A stretch of DNA of 64,000 nucleotides, taken from Erysipelothrix sp. HDW6C (lineage in GTDB: Bacteria; Bacillota_I; Bacilli_A; Erysipelotrichales; Erysipelotrichaceae). Below the pieces are notes generated by a model. The model was not told where the DNA came from and made no database searches. It was given only the letters and a program-made list of their open reading frames with translations. Below, one piece after another: positions 16,351-24,820 of the stretch; the first letter of the stretch is position 1; each line of letters opens with the position of its first letter. A program made the translations under genes and the position numbers. The stretch covers positions 186,001 through 250,000 of the forward strand of contig NZ_CP049861.1 in assembly GCF_011299615.1 (NCBI RefSeq). Direction: 5' to 3'.

Positions 16351-16920
16351 TTAGGCAACCTCATAACACTTTTGTAACCATCTTTCGATTTTCTCTGGTT
16401 TTCGACCTTTTATATAGGTCATGCGAATATGCTTTTTCACACGAATACCGGTCATGATTCTTAGGACCTGATTCTTAAGAACATTCCCATAGTCTTGAAG
16501 TGCAACCACTCGGAAAATTGGTGGAGTATCATCCGTTGTAATCAAGGACGCTGTTTTCCCTTTCAAGTGGCCTTGCGGAAAGAGACCTTTGAAGTTGTAG
16601 CTGAACCCTGTTGTAAAAACTTTTTCCAAATATCCTTTCATAATAGCAGGCATGGATCCCCACCAAATTGGATAAATGAATATGATATGGTCCGCCCAAC
16701 TTACTTGATCTCGATATTTTTTCATGTCTTCGCGGTATTGCATGTCGCGACGCCGGTTTTGTGCATCAAAGCGGAGGATCGGATCAAAGTTATCCTGATA
16801 CAAATCCAGTGTCACAACTGTATTGCCACGTTTTTCTTGACCCGCCTTTACCCTTTTGTATATCTCATAATTGAGACTTCTGTGATTAGGGTAAGCAAAT
16901 ATTATTAAAGTATTTTTCAT
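16351..16920 (-). CDS. NAD(P)H-dependent flavodoxin-like oxidoreductase (YwrO/MdaB-type)
   Basis: A 189-residue flavodoxin-fold quinone or general reductase expected to use FMN or FAD and NAD(P)H. Family motifs: AYPNHRSLNYEIYKRV at the start (phosphate-binding loop), ADHIIFIYPIWWGSMPAIMKGYLEKVF in the middle (the flavin-contacting IWWxxxPAilKG stretch) and FSYNFKGLFPQGHLKGK. It lies 7 bases downstream of a MerR regulator, a common pairing in which the regulator controls the reductase. Substrate unknown; a quinone, azo or aldehyde-stress role is possible. Confidence 0.88.
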   Translation of the reverse strand: MKNTLIIFAYPNHRSLNYEIYKRVKAGQEKRGNTVVTLDLYQDNFDPILRFDAQNRRRDMQYREDMKKYRDQVSWADHIIFIYPIWWGSMPAIMKGYLEKVFTTGFSYNFKGLFPQGHLKGKTASLITTDDTPPIFRVVALQDYGNVLKNQVLRIMTGIRVKKHIRMTYIKGRKPEKIERWLQKCYEVA

Positions 16921-16927
16921 TCCTTAC

Positions 16928-17347
16928 TTATTCAAGTACAGATTCATAAGCCTCGCCAATGATTTGATCGATTCCCTCACACGAGTCCAACGCATCTACT
17001 TGTTTCAACGTACTGTCGAGCATCTTAACAAGGTTGTTGAGATCATGAATTTGTTGGATCAAGTTCTCTCGTTTTTCGTGTAGGAACTTCTTAGATGCCG
17101 CCAATGAAGCGTGTGGATTCCCTAAATCACGGCGGTTTTTAAGTACAATTTTTATCTCATCTAAAGAGAAATTCCCGCGTTTCAACATCAATACAAGCTG
17201 CAAATCCAGATAATCAGCCTTAGAATATCTTCGATAACCATTTTCAAGACGTTGTGGGCACACCAAACCGAGTGTGTCGTAATAGCGGAGTGTTTGCTTA
17301 GAAATATTCATGGTTTTCGCCATGGATTCGATTGTATAATTATCCAT
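16928..17347 (-). CDS. MerR-family transcriptional regulator
   Basis: A 139-residue regulator with an N-terminal winged helix (MAKTMNISKQTLRYYDTLGLV and NGYRRYSKADY, the classic MerR RYYxxxGLx and YRxYs motifs), then a helical dimerisation region with a coiled coil (about 80-115), and a short C-terminus. It lacks the cysteine pattern of metal sensors (single Cys near residue 123). It is followed by its likely target reductase; a MerR-type dyad covers its own promoter. Confidence 0.9.
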   Translation of the reverse strand: MDNYTIESMAKTMNISKQTLRYYDTLGLVCPQRLENGYRRYSKADYLDLQLVLMLKRGNFSLDEIKIVLKNRRDLGNPHASLAASKKFLHEKRENLIQQIHDLNNLVKMLDSTLKQVDALDSCEGIDQIIGEAYESVLE

Positions 17348-17373
17348 ACTTTTTCCTTTCTGGAGTTACAATA

Positions 17374-17395
17374 ACATTATAGTCGACTTTAATGT
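17374..17395 (-). promoter_or_regulatory. MerR-type operator over the merR promoter
   Basis: A 22-base near-perfect dyad (ACATTA-AGT / ACT-TAATGT around a central CG, one mismatched position) lies 27 bases before the merR start. A TATAAT (17376-17381 on the minus strand) is inside it; the -35 match (near 17398) is weak, as usual for MerR promoters that need distortion by the regulator. Confidence 0.6.
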
Positions 17396-17551
17396 CAAGT
17401 CATTTCCAGTCTCTAAATCTATCATACGTATTTTTTTTGATGCGTCATGCTCACTGTCACAAACAGATTAATTCATGTACTCAACAGTCGGGTTTTACAC
17501 ATTCCAGTAACATTATTTCAACCTTTTCACATTTAATCTGAAACATATTTG

Positions 17552-17580
17552 TTGACAAACTTATAACGAAATGCAATTAT
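17552..17580 (+). promoter_or_regulatory. Promoter of the murQ-murP-EIIA operon
   Basis: TTGACA (17552-17557) is followed after 17 bases by AATTAT (17575-17580). The predicted start is at the RAT-like element, matching the design in front of the antiterminator gene. Upstream to 17396 I see nothing else. Confidence 0.6.
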
Positions 17581-17587
17581 AGACTTA

Positions 17588-17653
17588 GGCGTGCAATCTT
17601 AACGGAGCAAGAGCCAAAGTTATCGTTTTTTATGATACACTTTGGCTCTTTTT
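17588..17653 (+). promoter_or_regulatory. RAT-like element and overlapping terminator in the murQ leader
   Basis: GGC (17588-17590) pairs with GCC (17613-17615) around GTGCAA opposite GCAAGA, with a small top stem TCT/GGA. GCAAGAGCC resembles the conserved 3' half of sac/lic RATs. Overlapping it is a hairpin with a 10-bp perfect outer stem (17611-17620 with 17639-17648) followed by five T. RAT and terminator cannot coexist, so the operon should need a bound antiterminator. Confidence 0.75.
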
Positions 17654-17686
17654 CTGTTTTGATGCTCGAGAGGGAGGAGCGTTTCA

Positions 17687-18574
17687 ATGATTGATTTATC
17701 AAAATTCACCACAGAACAACGCAATCCAGATACACTGAATTTGGATTCAATGACCCCATTAGAGATTGTCACTGTGATGAACCATGAAGATGCAAAAGTC
17801 GCAACTGCAGTACAGTCAGAGTTGCCGAAAATTGCATCACTGGTAGCACTCGTATCGGATGCGTTCCGTAATTCCGGACGCTTAATATACATGGGTGCAG
17901 GTACAAGTGGGCGACTCGGTGTCCTTGATGCCGTTGAATGTCCACCAACTTTCGGCGTTGATTCTGATGTTGTTATCGGACTTATAGCCGGTGGCGAGGG
18001 TGCATTCATCCAAGCAGTCGAAGGAGCAGAAGATAGTATTGATGCAGGTGTTAACGATTTGAAGTCTCTTGAACTTACCGATCGTGACATCGTAGTCGGA
18101 CTTGCTGCAAGTGGCCGTACCCCATATGTTTTAGGTGGATTGGATTATGCACATGCAGTAGGTTGTAAAACAGCAGCCATTGCATGCAATCGCAATTCCA
18201 TCATCGGCCAACACGCGGATATCGCAATTGAAGTTGTTGTTGGCCCAGAAGTGCTAACTGGTTCTACGCGTCTCAAAGCGGGAACTGCTCAGAAATTGGT
18301 CCTAAACATGATTACTACCGCAGCTATGGTGGGCGTTGGAAAAGTCTACCAAAACCTTATGGTAGATGTCATGCAAACAAACGACAAATTGGTTGTTCGT
18401 GGACAAAATATTGTTATGGCAGCTACGGATGCTGATCGCACGACCGCAACACAAACACTCGAACTTGCCGGTGGTAGTGTAAAACTTGCGATTGTTATGA
18501 TTCTACATCACTGTGATGCCAACAGGGGGCGTCAGCTACTTGCTGACCACGCTGATCATATCAGCGCACTATAA
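17687..18574 (+). CDS. murQ: N-acetylmuramic acid 6-phosphate etherase
   Basis: MurQ removes the lactyl ether of MurNAc-6-phosphate to give GlcNAc-6-phosphate and D-lactate. The 295-residue SIS-domain protein matches the family (about 300), with MGAGTSGRLGVLDAVECPPTF near residue 65, VGLAASGRTPYVLGGL and STRLKAGTAQKLVLNM, all MurQ hallmarks. GGGAGGAGC precedes the ATG. First gene of a three-gene operon with murP and an EIIA, so imported MurNAc is processed at once. Expression is likely governed by antitermination. Confidence 0.95.
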   Translation: MIDLSKFTTEQRNPDTLNLDSMTPLEIVTVMNHEDAKVATAVQSELPKIASLVALVSDAFRNSGRLIYMGAGTSGRLGVLDAVECPPTFGVDSDVVIGLIAGGEGAFIQAVEGAEDSIDAGVNDLKSLELTDRDIVVGLAASGRTPYVLGGLDYAHAVGCKTAAIACNRNSIIGQHADIAIEVVVGPEVLTGSTRLKAGTAQKLVLNMITTAAMVGVGKVYQNLMVDVMQTNDKLVVRGQNIVMAATDADRTTATQTLELAGGSVKLAIVMILHHCDANRGRQLLADHADHISAL

Positions 18575-18587
18575 AAGGAGAAACAAA

Positions 18588-20003
18588 ATGGAAAACTTAG
18601 ATTTAGCGAAAGTAATTCTTGATGTTACCGGTGGAAAAGAAAATATCAGTTCCGCGCAACATTGCATGACTCGCTTACGTCTCAAAATTAAAGACGAGTC
18701 CAAGGTTGATCAAGAAGCATTGAAGAATACCGATGGTGTATTGGGTGTTGTCCAAAGTGATACACTTCAAATTGTAATTGGACCAGGACGTGTTAAAAAG
18801 ATCTATGATATCTTTGTTGACGACCTTGGTGTTGCTCGTGGTGGTGAAGCATCATGGGAAGAAAATAAAGATGCCATGAAGGCAGGCCAAAAACAATCGC
18901 CATTCAAAGCAGCTCTTAAAACAATCTCAAATATTTTCATTCCTATGATTCCTGCAATCATCGCAGCTGGATTATTCAATGGATTTGCCAGTTTGATTGG
19001 TCAATTCTTCCTTGATGCTGAAACAACAACAGGATTCTGGTACATTCTTAAAACACTCTTCTCTCTAATTGGTACTGGATTCCTCGGATACTTTGCAATT
19101 TATACGGGTATCAATGCTGCTCGTGAGTTCCGCGGAACAGAAGCTCTTGGTGGGATGATTGGTGCAATGTCAATTGCCACACCACTTATTGCACTTTCCA
19201 CTACTCTTGGTCTCTATAATGCTGACCAACCGCTTGAATCAATCCTCACTACAGGTAAAGGTGGTATTATCGGTGTCATTATCGGTGTATGGATTATGTC
19301 TAAGATCGAGCGTGCAATTCGTAAAGTTGTTCCTGATGTTCTTGATTTAATCGTGACACCATTCCTAACACTTCTCATTTCAGGAGCAATCTTCGTTCTT
19401 GGAATCATGCCAATTGCCGGATTCCTTTCTGACTGGTTGGTGGTCGCACTTAACGTACTCATTAACTCTCCAAATCCTATTGTCAGTGTTATTTCAGGAT
19501 TCGTGCTTGCTGCAGTCTTTCTACCAATGGTCCTACTTGGACTTCATCATGGATTAATTCCAATCTATGCGATTCAATTAGAAACACTTGGCGGCGTTAC
19601 CCTCTTCCCTGTTCTCGCAATGGCTGGTGCTGGTCAAGTTGGTGCTGCAATCGCAATCTACTTTAAAGCTAAAAAAGCAGGAAATACAAGTCTTACCAAG
19701 ATTATTACCGGTGCTTTACCAGCAGGATTCTTAGGTGTTGGTGAGCCACTCATTTACGGGGTAACATTACCACTTGGAAAACCCTTTATCACAGCCGGTC
19801 TAGGTGCTGGATTTGGTGGTGCCTATGTCATGTTGATGAAAGTTATGGCAGTTGCATGGGGTCCCTCTGGCCTTGTTGCGATTCCATTAATGAAAACATC
19901 GGCAATGATGCTTCACTTCTTTATTGGATTGGTTATCGCATATGTAGCTGGGTTTATTATTACTTCAGTTATCATGAAGCCAAAGGACGTCGTCCAAAAC
20001 TAG
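18588..20003 (+). CDS. murP: PTS EIIBC, MurNAc-type (MurP-like)
   Basis: Sugar permease and phosphotransferase of the glucose-superfamily PTS. The 471 residues have an N-terminal EIIB domain with phosphocysteine C26 (AQHCMTRLRL) and a C-terminal EIIC of about ten membrane helices (about 105-465), with GLHHGLIPIYAIQ and the conserved GVGEPLIYGVTLPL loop. No EIIA domain is fused, as in MurP and TreB. The assignment to MurNAc comes from the murQ neighbour; sequence alone shows only the family. Start at 18588 follows AAAAGGAG, 13 bases after murQ. Confidence 0.88.
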   Translation: MENLDLAKVILDVTGGKENISSAQHCMTRLRLKIKDESKVDQEALKNTDGVLGVVQSDTLQIVIGPGRVKKIYDIFVDDLGVARGGEASWEENKDAMKAGQKQSPFKAALKTISNIFIPMIPAIIAAGLFNGFASLIGQFFLDAETTTGFWYILKTLFSLIGTGFLGYFAIYTGINAAREFRGTEALGGMIGAMSIATPLIALSTTLGLYNADQPLESILTTGKGGIIGVIIGVWIMSKIERAIRKVVPDVLDLIVTPFLTLLISGAIFVLGIMPIAGFLSDWLVVALNVLINSPNPIVSVISGFVLAAVFLPMVLLGLHHGLIPIYAIQLETLGGVTLFPVLAMAGAGQVGAAIAIYFKAKKAGNTSLTKIITGALPAGFLGVGEPLIYGVTLPLGKPFITAGLGAGFGGAYVMLMKVMAVAWGPSGLVAIPLMKTSAMMLHFFIGLVIAYVAGFIITSVIMKPKDVVQN

Positions 20004-20056
20004 CTGCATTGCAATGAGGGTTGTATGGTATATCAAGATTTTAATGGAGGTATTTA

Positions 20057-20533
20057 ATGTTCTTTAAGAAAAAACAAAAATTCACAGATACTGATGTCGT
20101 TGCTGTTTGCGATGGTGAGGTCATTGCCATGAGCGCAGTTAACGATCAGGTATTCAGTTCAAAAGCCATGGGGGATGGTTTTGCAGTAAGACCTTCCAGC
20201 GGTACAGTATATGCACCCATGAATGGAACAATTGCTTCTATTTTCCCTACAAAACATGCCATTACCATGACAAGCACAAGCGGTCATGAAATCATGATTC
20301 ATATGGGAATTGACACCGTCAATCTTGGCGGTGAAGGATTTAAAGTCCACGTTCAGGAAGGTCAAACAATTACTGCTGGATCCCCAATTGCTGAAATGGA
20401 CTTAAAATCGATTACACCTCAAGTACCCTCGACCGACGTCATCGTTGTCTTCTTCAATTTAAAAGAAAATGAATCTGTCATAACAACTAGCGCGCATGCA
20501 GTAGGCGGCAAGGATGTCATATTCACGTTTTAG
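20057..20533 (+). CDS. crr: PTS EIIA, glucose (Crr) family
   Basis: A 158-residue soluble EIIA of the glucose family. The two active-site histidines are visible at H67 (TKHAITM) and H82 (IMIHMGIDTVNL), with the same 15-residue spacing as in E. coli Crr. It follows murP by 53 bases, with TGGAGG before the ATG, and presumably donates phosphate to MurP Cys26. It could also feed other EIIBC proteins. The operon ends at a strong terminator. The symbol marks the family, not proven regulatory duties. Confidence 0.92.
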   Translation: MFFKKKQKFTDTDVVAVCDGEVIAMSAVNDQVFSSKAMGDGFAVRPSSGTVYAPMNGTIASIFPTKHAITMTSTSGHEIMIHMGIDTVNLGGEGFKVHVQEGQTITAGSPIAEMDLKSITPQVPSTDVIVVFFNLKENESVITTSAHAVGGKDVIFTF

Positions 20534-20540
20534 ACAACGC

Positions 20541-20580
20541 AAAGGAAGGCTAATCATTCTACGATTAGCCTTCCTTTTTT
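20541..20580. terminator. Bidirectional terminator between EIIA and cutC
   Basis: A 15-bp perfect stem (20541-20555 with 20563-20577) and 7-base loop, with T runs on the plus side and A runs on the other. It ends the plus-strand murQ operon and, two bases from the cutC stop, the converging minus-strand cluster. Confidence 0.9.
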
Positions 20581-21313
20581 ATTTAACCGTTTCAAGAAAC
20601 GTTTTTAATTTTTTTGTATCGACACCTTCATAGTCACCACTCTCAGAATAAGAATAGGATACGGCATCGCTTGCAGTCGTTGGATCGATAAACCAGCCTT
20701 TAAATGATGAATGAACTTGGCTAATGCCCGTTTTTGCTACGATTTCATTTGCATTATCCACGTTAACGCCTGCTCCAACACAAAATTCAATCTGTGATCC
20801 GTACTCAGTCTGTAATTTAGCAAGTAATGCTATTCCTTGATCCGCACTGCTCGCTTGACCACTCGTGAGCACTCTGTCGACACCACAAGCAATCAAATCT
20901 TCAATCGCTTCAATGGGATCGCTTGCCCGATCAAATGCACGGTGGAAAATCGCCTCCACCCCTTTTGTGTGTGCAAGTTCAACAAAGCGGCGGGTCAGTT
21001 CTTTATCCACATTGCTGAATGCATCCAAAAATCCAAAAACCAATCCATCACTACCATGTTCTAATAAATACTTCGCATCGGTAATCATTGTTTGGATTTC
21101 ATACGCATTGTAGTGAAAGCCACCTGGGCGCGCCCTAACCATTGTGATAATTGGTAACGTTGTAATTTTTTTTGCTTCAATTAAGGTTGCGATACTCGGT
21201 GTAAGTCCTCCCAAGTGAATTGCGTTGTTCAGTTCAATGCGGTCGGCACCACATTGTTGAGCAACTGCGCAATCTTCTAAAGAACCCGCACATACTTCTA
21301 CATATACTGTCAT
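20579..21313 (-). CDS. cutC: CutC-family TIM-barrel protein
   Basis: The 244 residues match CutC: start VYVEVCAGSLEDCAVAQQCG, then ADRIELNNAIHLGGLTPS, MVRARPGGFHYN and the HRAFD motif. CutC was named for copper tolerance in E. coli, but its biochemical activity is not settled and it is a TIM-barrel sometimes encoded near sugar genes. It is the last gene of the glycoasparagine-type cluster, 2 bases after aspA, so a metabolic role is plausible here. That role is inference. Confidence 0.9.
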   Translation of the reverse strand: MTVYVEVCAGSLEDCAVAQQCGADRIELNNAIHLGGLTPSIATLIEAKKITTLPIITMVRARPGGFHYNAYEIQTMITDAKYLLEHGSDGLVFGFLDAFSNVDKELTRRFVELAHTKGVEAIFHRAFDRASDPIEAIEDLIACGVDRVLTSGQASSADQGIALLAKLQTEYGSQIEFCVGAGVNVDNANEIVAKTGISQVHSSFKGWFIDPTTASDAVSYSYSESGDYEGVDTKKLKTFLETVK

Positions 21314-21315
21314 TA

Positions 21316-22719
21316 TTACACCTTCTTCCGTGGCATGATCATCGTTTCAGGACACAATGCATCATCCAATTGCTCTGATGTCATGAGGTTTCTAGAAATC
21401 ACGACTTCTCGCAATGATTTATTATTATCGAGGGCTTCTTTCGTAATCTCAGATACTTTTGAATAGCCCAATTCTTTGACAAGAGCCGTTGCCATGGCAA
21501 GCGAATGTTCCACATAATCATGAATACGTTTCTCATTGACTGTAATTCCTTCGACGGCATTTACTCTAAGGGTCACACACGCATTTTTAAGCACTTCCAG
21601 TGACTCAAATAAGTTTTTAAACAACACAGGCTCAAAGACATTTAATTCCATCTGACCCGCCTCTGCCGCCATTGTAACGGTTGCATCGTTTCCGATAACT
21701 TGGAAGCAAACTTGATTGACTACTTCAGGAATGACTGGGTTAACTTTACCAGGCATGATTGATGATCCGGGTTGTTTTCCAGGTAAGTTAATTTCATTAA
21801 AGCCTACCTTCGGACCCGAGGCCATCATCCGCAAATCATTGCAAATTCGTGACAAGCCAATCGCAAATGTTTTAAGTTCACTGTGAACGTATGCAAATCC
21901 ATCGATGTGTTTGGTCGCATCAACAAGGTCATCTGCACTTTCAAAATCTATATTTGATATTTCGCACAATGCACTGACAGCATACTCTCGATATCCTTTT
22001 ACAGAATTGATACCTGTGCCAACAGCGGTTGCTCCAAGATTAATGACTTGCATTTCTTCAAGCGCATGCTGAAGGCGACGAATATCACGACGAATCGATG
22101 TCTCATAACTCGCAAAAACTTGTCCCATTGAGATGAGAACCGCATCTTGCAGATGTGTTCGTCCAACTTTAATTATATGGTCGTACTCTTTTGCCTTCTG
22201 TGAGAAAGCAGTGGCCAACGCATCCATGACACTTAAAAGTTGTCGCCCTAGTAAGATTGTTGTGACTTTACCCGCAGTTGGGATGATATCATTTGTCGAT
22301 TGTGCTTTATTGGCATGATCATTGGGATGGACACGTTCATAAGTTCCCAATGTACCGCCAAGTATTTGATTGGCACGATTGGCAATGATTTCGTTGATAT
22401 TCATATTCAATGAGGTTCCTGCTCCCCCTTGAATTGCATCCGTAACAAAGTACTCTTGGTAGGAACCTGCAATAATTTCATCACACACTTGAATTATTGC
22501 CTGGGAAATATCTTCTGACATTTCACCCACTTCATAATTTGCGTAAGCGCAGGCCTTCTTAACCTGAGCCAAGGCAACAAACATCAACGGATGAACCGCT
22601 GAACCCGTAATATGAAAATTATCAATAGCTCTTACAGTTTGCGCGCCATACAACGCATCTTTTGGAACCTTAACCGCTCCTAAAGAATCATACTCAATTC
22701 TAAAACTATCTCCACTCAT
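21316..22719 (-). CDS. aspA: Aspartate ammonia-lyase (aspartase)
   Basis: Converts L-aspartate to fumarate and ammonia. The 467 residues belong to the class II fumarase/aspartase superfamily; the C3 loop is GSSIMPGKVNPV. Features pointing to aspartase rather than fumarase: IQGGAGTSLNMN (fumarases have QTGSGTQ/S) and THLQDAVLISMGQ (fumarases have THLQDATP). The true fumarase of this window, at 29.5 kb, has the latter pair, which makes the contrast clear. It lies downstream of a glycosylasparaginase and M20 dipeptidase, both of which can release aspartate, giving a coherent supply line. Confidence 0.92.
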   Translation of the reverse strand: MSGDSFRIEYDSLGAVKVPKDALYGAQTVRAIDNFHITGSAVHPLMFVALAQVKKACAYANYEVGEMSEDISQAIIQVCDEIIAGSYQEYFVTDAIQGGAGTSLNMNINEIIANRANQILGGTLGTYERVHPNDHANKAQSTNDIIPTAGKVTTILLGRQLLSVMDALATAFSQKAKEYDHIIKVGRTHLQDAVLISMGQVFASYETSIRRDIRRLQHALEEMQVINLGATAVGTGINSVKGYREYAVSALCEISNIDFESADDLVDATKHIDGFAYVHSELKTFAIGLSRICNDLRMMASGPKVGFNEINLPGKQPGSSIMPGKVNPVIPEVVNQVCFQVIGNDATVTMAAEAGQMELNVFEPVLFKNLFESLEVLKNACVTLRVNAVEGITVNEKRIHDYVEHSLAMATALVKELGYSKVSEITKEALDNNKSLREVVISRNLMTSEQLDDALCPETMIMPRKKV

Positions 22720-22732
22720 GTGTCTGCTCCTT

Positions 22733-23851
22733 CTACAGTATTTCTGCTAAGTGAAACAACGCACTTCCGTATATCTTTGCATTCATTGCAATATCTTCAA
22801 GATTCATCCACTCATCAGGAAGATGGGCAATCCCATTTTCCCCTGGAAAACTGGGTCCATATGCGATAATATTCGGGATGATTTTGGCATAAGTTCCCCC
22901 GGTTGTCGTAACAGGTTCAAGTCGCTCTCCCATTACTTCCGCGTAACTTTGTGTCAAAGGCTCAATATATTTCGAATGTTTATCGTTAAGAACAGGGTCC
23001 CAATTATGGATTAGTTGATAGACAATACCTTCAGGCATCGTCGATGCAATGATATCCCCTAATTCAACAATACCCTTTACTGCTGGATAACTCAATGCCA
23101 TTTGAAAATAATCATACCCATTATCATCAATGCCCATCGTATATCCCCGCATGATCAATTCACCAAAATCGTCATCCTTCACATTGATTCCCAGTTTCAC
23201 ACCGTTATTTGGGCTCGACAAAATAAAGTCATTTAAGTACTGATAAAAGTTAGCGCGATTGCCTTTATTTACGATTCGTATTAACCCACGACCACGTTCA
23301 CCATATACAACGGGCCATTTGCAATCCGGCGTCCAACCGAAAACAGGCGGTTTTTCTTTTGTAAGATAGTGTTGAACACACTTGAATCCTGTTTCTTCAT
23401 TGGTTCCAAATACGATTCGAACCGGCAATTTGAACTTTATTCCCAATTCTTTCATGGCATACAGTGCATACAGATTTGTGATAATGGGTCCTTTGTTATC
23501 CAAAACACCGCGACCATAAATACGCTCACCGTCAATTTCTCCACCCAATGGATTGTGAATCCAACCTTTTCCCAAAGGAACGACATCGACATGGCCAAAA
23601 ATTCCGATGTAATCCCCATCTCCATCTCCGTATTGCGCGTAGCCAATTTTGTTATCGATATTCTTTGTTGTGAATCCCAGTTCCGCTGAAATAGCAAGGG
23701 CTTCATCCAACGCACGCTTGGGTCCAATTCCGTACGGTGCGTCCGGCAAGGGTTCACTTTCAACCGACTCAATTGCAACCATGCGTTGAATGCTTTTAAG
23801 AATGTCTGGCATCAATGATTCTATTTTAGCGTGTATTTGCTCAATCATCAT
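22733..23851 (-). CDS. M20 family dipeptidase (PepV/Sapep-like, short)
   Basis: A dinuclear zinc dipeptidase of 372 residues. Metal ligands are seen in FGHVDVVPLGKGW, GRGVLDNKGP and GTNEETG, all typical of PepV/Sapep. PepV proteins are usually 440-470 residues; this one lacks part of the central lid, so substrate preference may differ. The first Met overlaps the stop of the glycosylasparaginase gene by 4 bases, so the two are tightly coupled. One reading is that it trims a neighbouring amino acid from glycosyl-asparaginyl dipeptides, since glycosylasparaginases need a free Asn backbone. That is inference. Confidence 0.85.
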   Translation of the reverse strand: MMIEQIHAKIESLMPDILKSIQRMVAIESVESEPLPDAPYGIGPKRALDEALAISAELGFTTKNIDNKIGYAQYGDGDGDYIGIFGHVDVVPLGKGWIHNPLGGEIDGERIYGRGVLDNKGPIITNLYALYAMKELGIKFKLPVRIVFGTNEETGFKCVQHYLTKEKPPVFGWTPDCKWPVVYGERGRGLIRIVNKGNRANFYQYLNDFILSSPNNGVKLGINVKDDDFGELIMRGYTMGIDDNGYDYFQMALSYPAVKGIVELGDIIASTMPEGIVYQLIHNWDPVLNDKHSKYIEPLTQSYAEVMGERLEPVTTTGGTYAKIIPNIIAYGPSFPGENGIAHLPDEWMNLEDIAMNAKIYGSALFHLAEIL

Positions 23852-24804
23852 TTTTCCTCCAATGGTTTCATACGGTCGGTCAAATAATCATCCAACCATG
23901 CTTGCGATGCCTTTTCATGCACCATTGAATCGCCAACACGTTTGGTTGTATAAACCGTCACAGGTTGGCTTTCCGTTGCGACAGAAAATGAGAATGTATC
24001 AATATTTGCAGCCGCACCCCATTCCCCATCTTTGTTAATTGCAACAATTGAAATATCGCCTGCCTTACCGCGACGCGCAATAAGTTCACGATCAAGATCA
24101 AATGTCACGCGCTCACATGCTTGTTGTGGGTGCATCCCTTGTTTCATCAAACGCACCACTTCATACGATACAACACCCTTCATTAAGTCTTCACCAAGTC
24201 CAGTCGCGGTAGCTGCACCAACATGACTGTCCGCGTACAATCCTGAACCAATAATTGGAGAATCACCCACACGTCCTGCCTTTTTCATAAACAATCCACT
24301 TGTGGATGTTCCAGCGACAATATTCCCTTGGCAGTCCAAACTTACCATCCCAACGGTATCGTGACCTGAGTAGGGGGAAATTTCCATTTCTTGGGTCTCT
24401 TTAACACGGTTGCGATAGTGAATTTTAGCGCGATCTGTTAGCATATTTTTGCGTTCAAACCCCATGCGATGCGCATATTTTTCCGCACCAACACCCACTA
24501 ACATATTATTTACTTTAAACAAACTGAGTGAGCGGGCAATTGATATTGGATTGGCAAAATCTTTTATTGCTGCAATGGCACCAACATCAAATGTTGTTCC
24601 ATCCATGTATGCAGCATCCAACTCAACTTCCATCTCCTCATTCGGTAATCCCCCATAACCTACCGATTTATAAAATGGGAAATCTTCAACGTACTTAATT
24701 GCCGTCTCAACCGCATCTCCTGCGCTTCCATTTTCTTGGAGGCCAGCAACAGCCACATCCAATCCTTCTTTGGCCATACGCCATGTTGCAATAATACCCC
24801 ACAT
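23848..24804 (-). CDS. Glycosylasparaginase (N4-(GlcNAc)-L-asparagine amidase), cytoplasmic
   Basis: An Ntn-hydrolase that splits the GlcNAc-Asn bond left by N-glycoprotein breakdown, giving aspartate and 1-amino-GlcNAc, which decays to GlcNAc and ammonia. The 318 residues contain the self-cleavage site HDT at 148-150 (Thr150 becomes the nucleophile), TSTSGLFMKK, then AGRVGDSPIIGSG with the substrate-binding Arg178 and Asp181, and ATATG near 200; these match characterised glycosylasparaginases better than plant-type isoaspartyl peptidases. No signal peptide: it starts MWGIIATWRMA after AAGAGG, so the substrate must be imported. A PTS is encoded just upstream. Confidence 0.92.
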   Translation of the reverse strand: MWGIIATWRMAKEGLDVAVAGLQENGSAGDAVETAIKYVEDFPFYKSVGYGGLPNEEMEVELDAAYMDGTTFDVGAIAAIKDFANPISIARSLSLFKVNNMLVGVGAEKYAHRMGFERKNMLTDRAKIHYRNRVKETQEMEISPYSGHDTVGMVSLDCQGNIVAGTSTSGLFMKKAGRVGDSPIIGSGLYADSHVGAATATGLGEDLMKGVVSYEVVRLMKQGMHPQQACERVTFDLDRELIARRGKAGDISIVAINKDGEWGAAANIDTFSFSVATESQPVTVYTTKRVGDSMVHEKASQAWLDDYLTDRMKPLEEK

Positions 24805-24820
24805 AATTTTTACCTCTTTC

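Noticed and set aside
20579-21313. Copper-resistance function for cutC
   Set aside because: No copper genes nearby; the operon context is amino-sugar and aspartate metabolism, and CutC's role is not settled.
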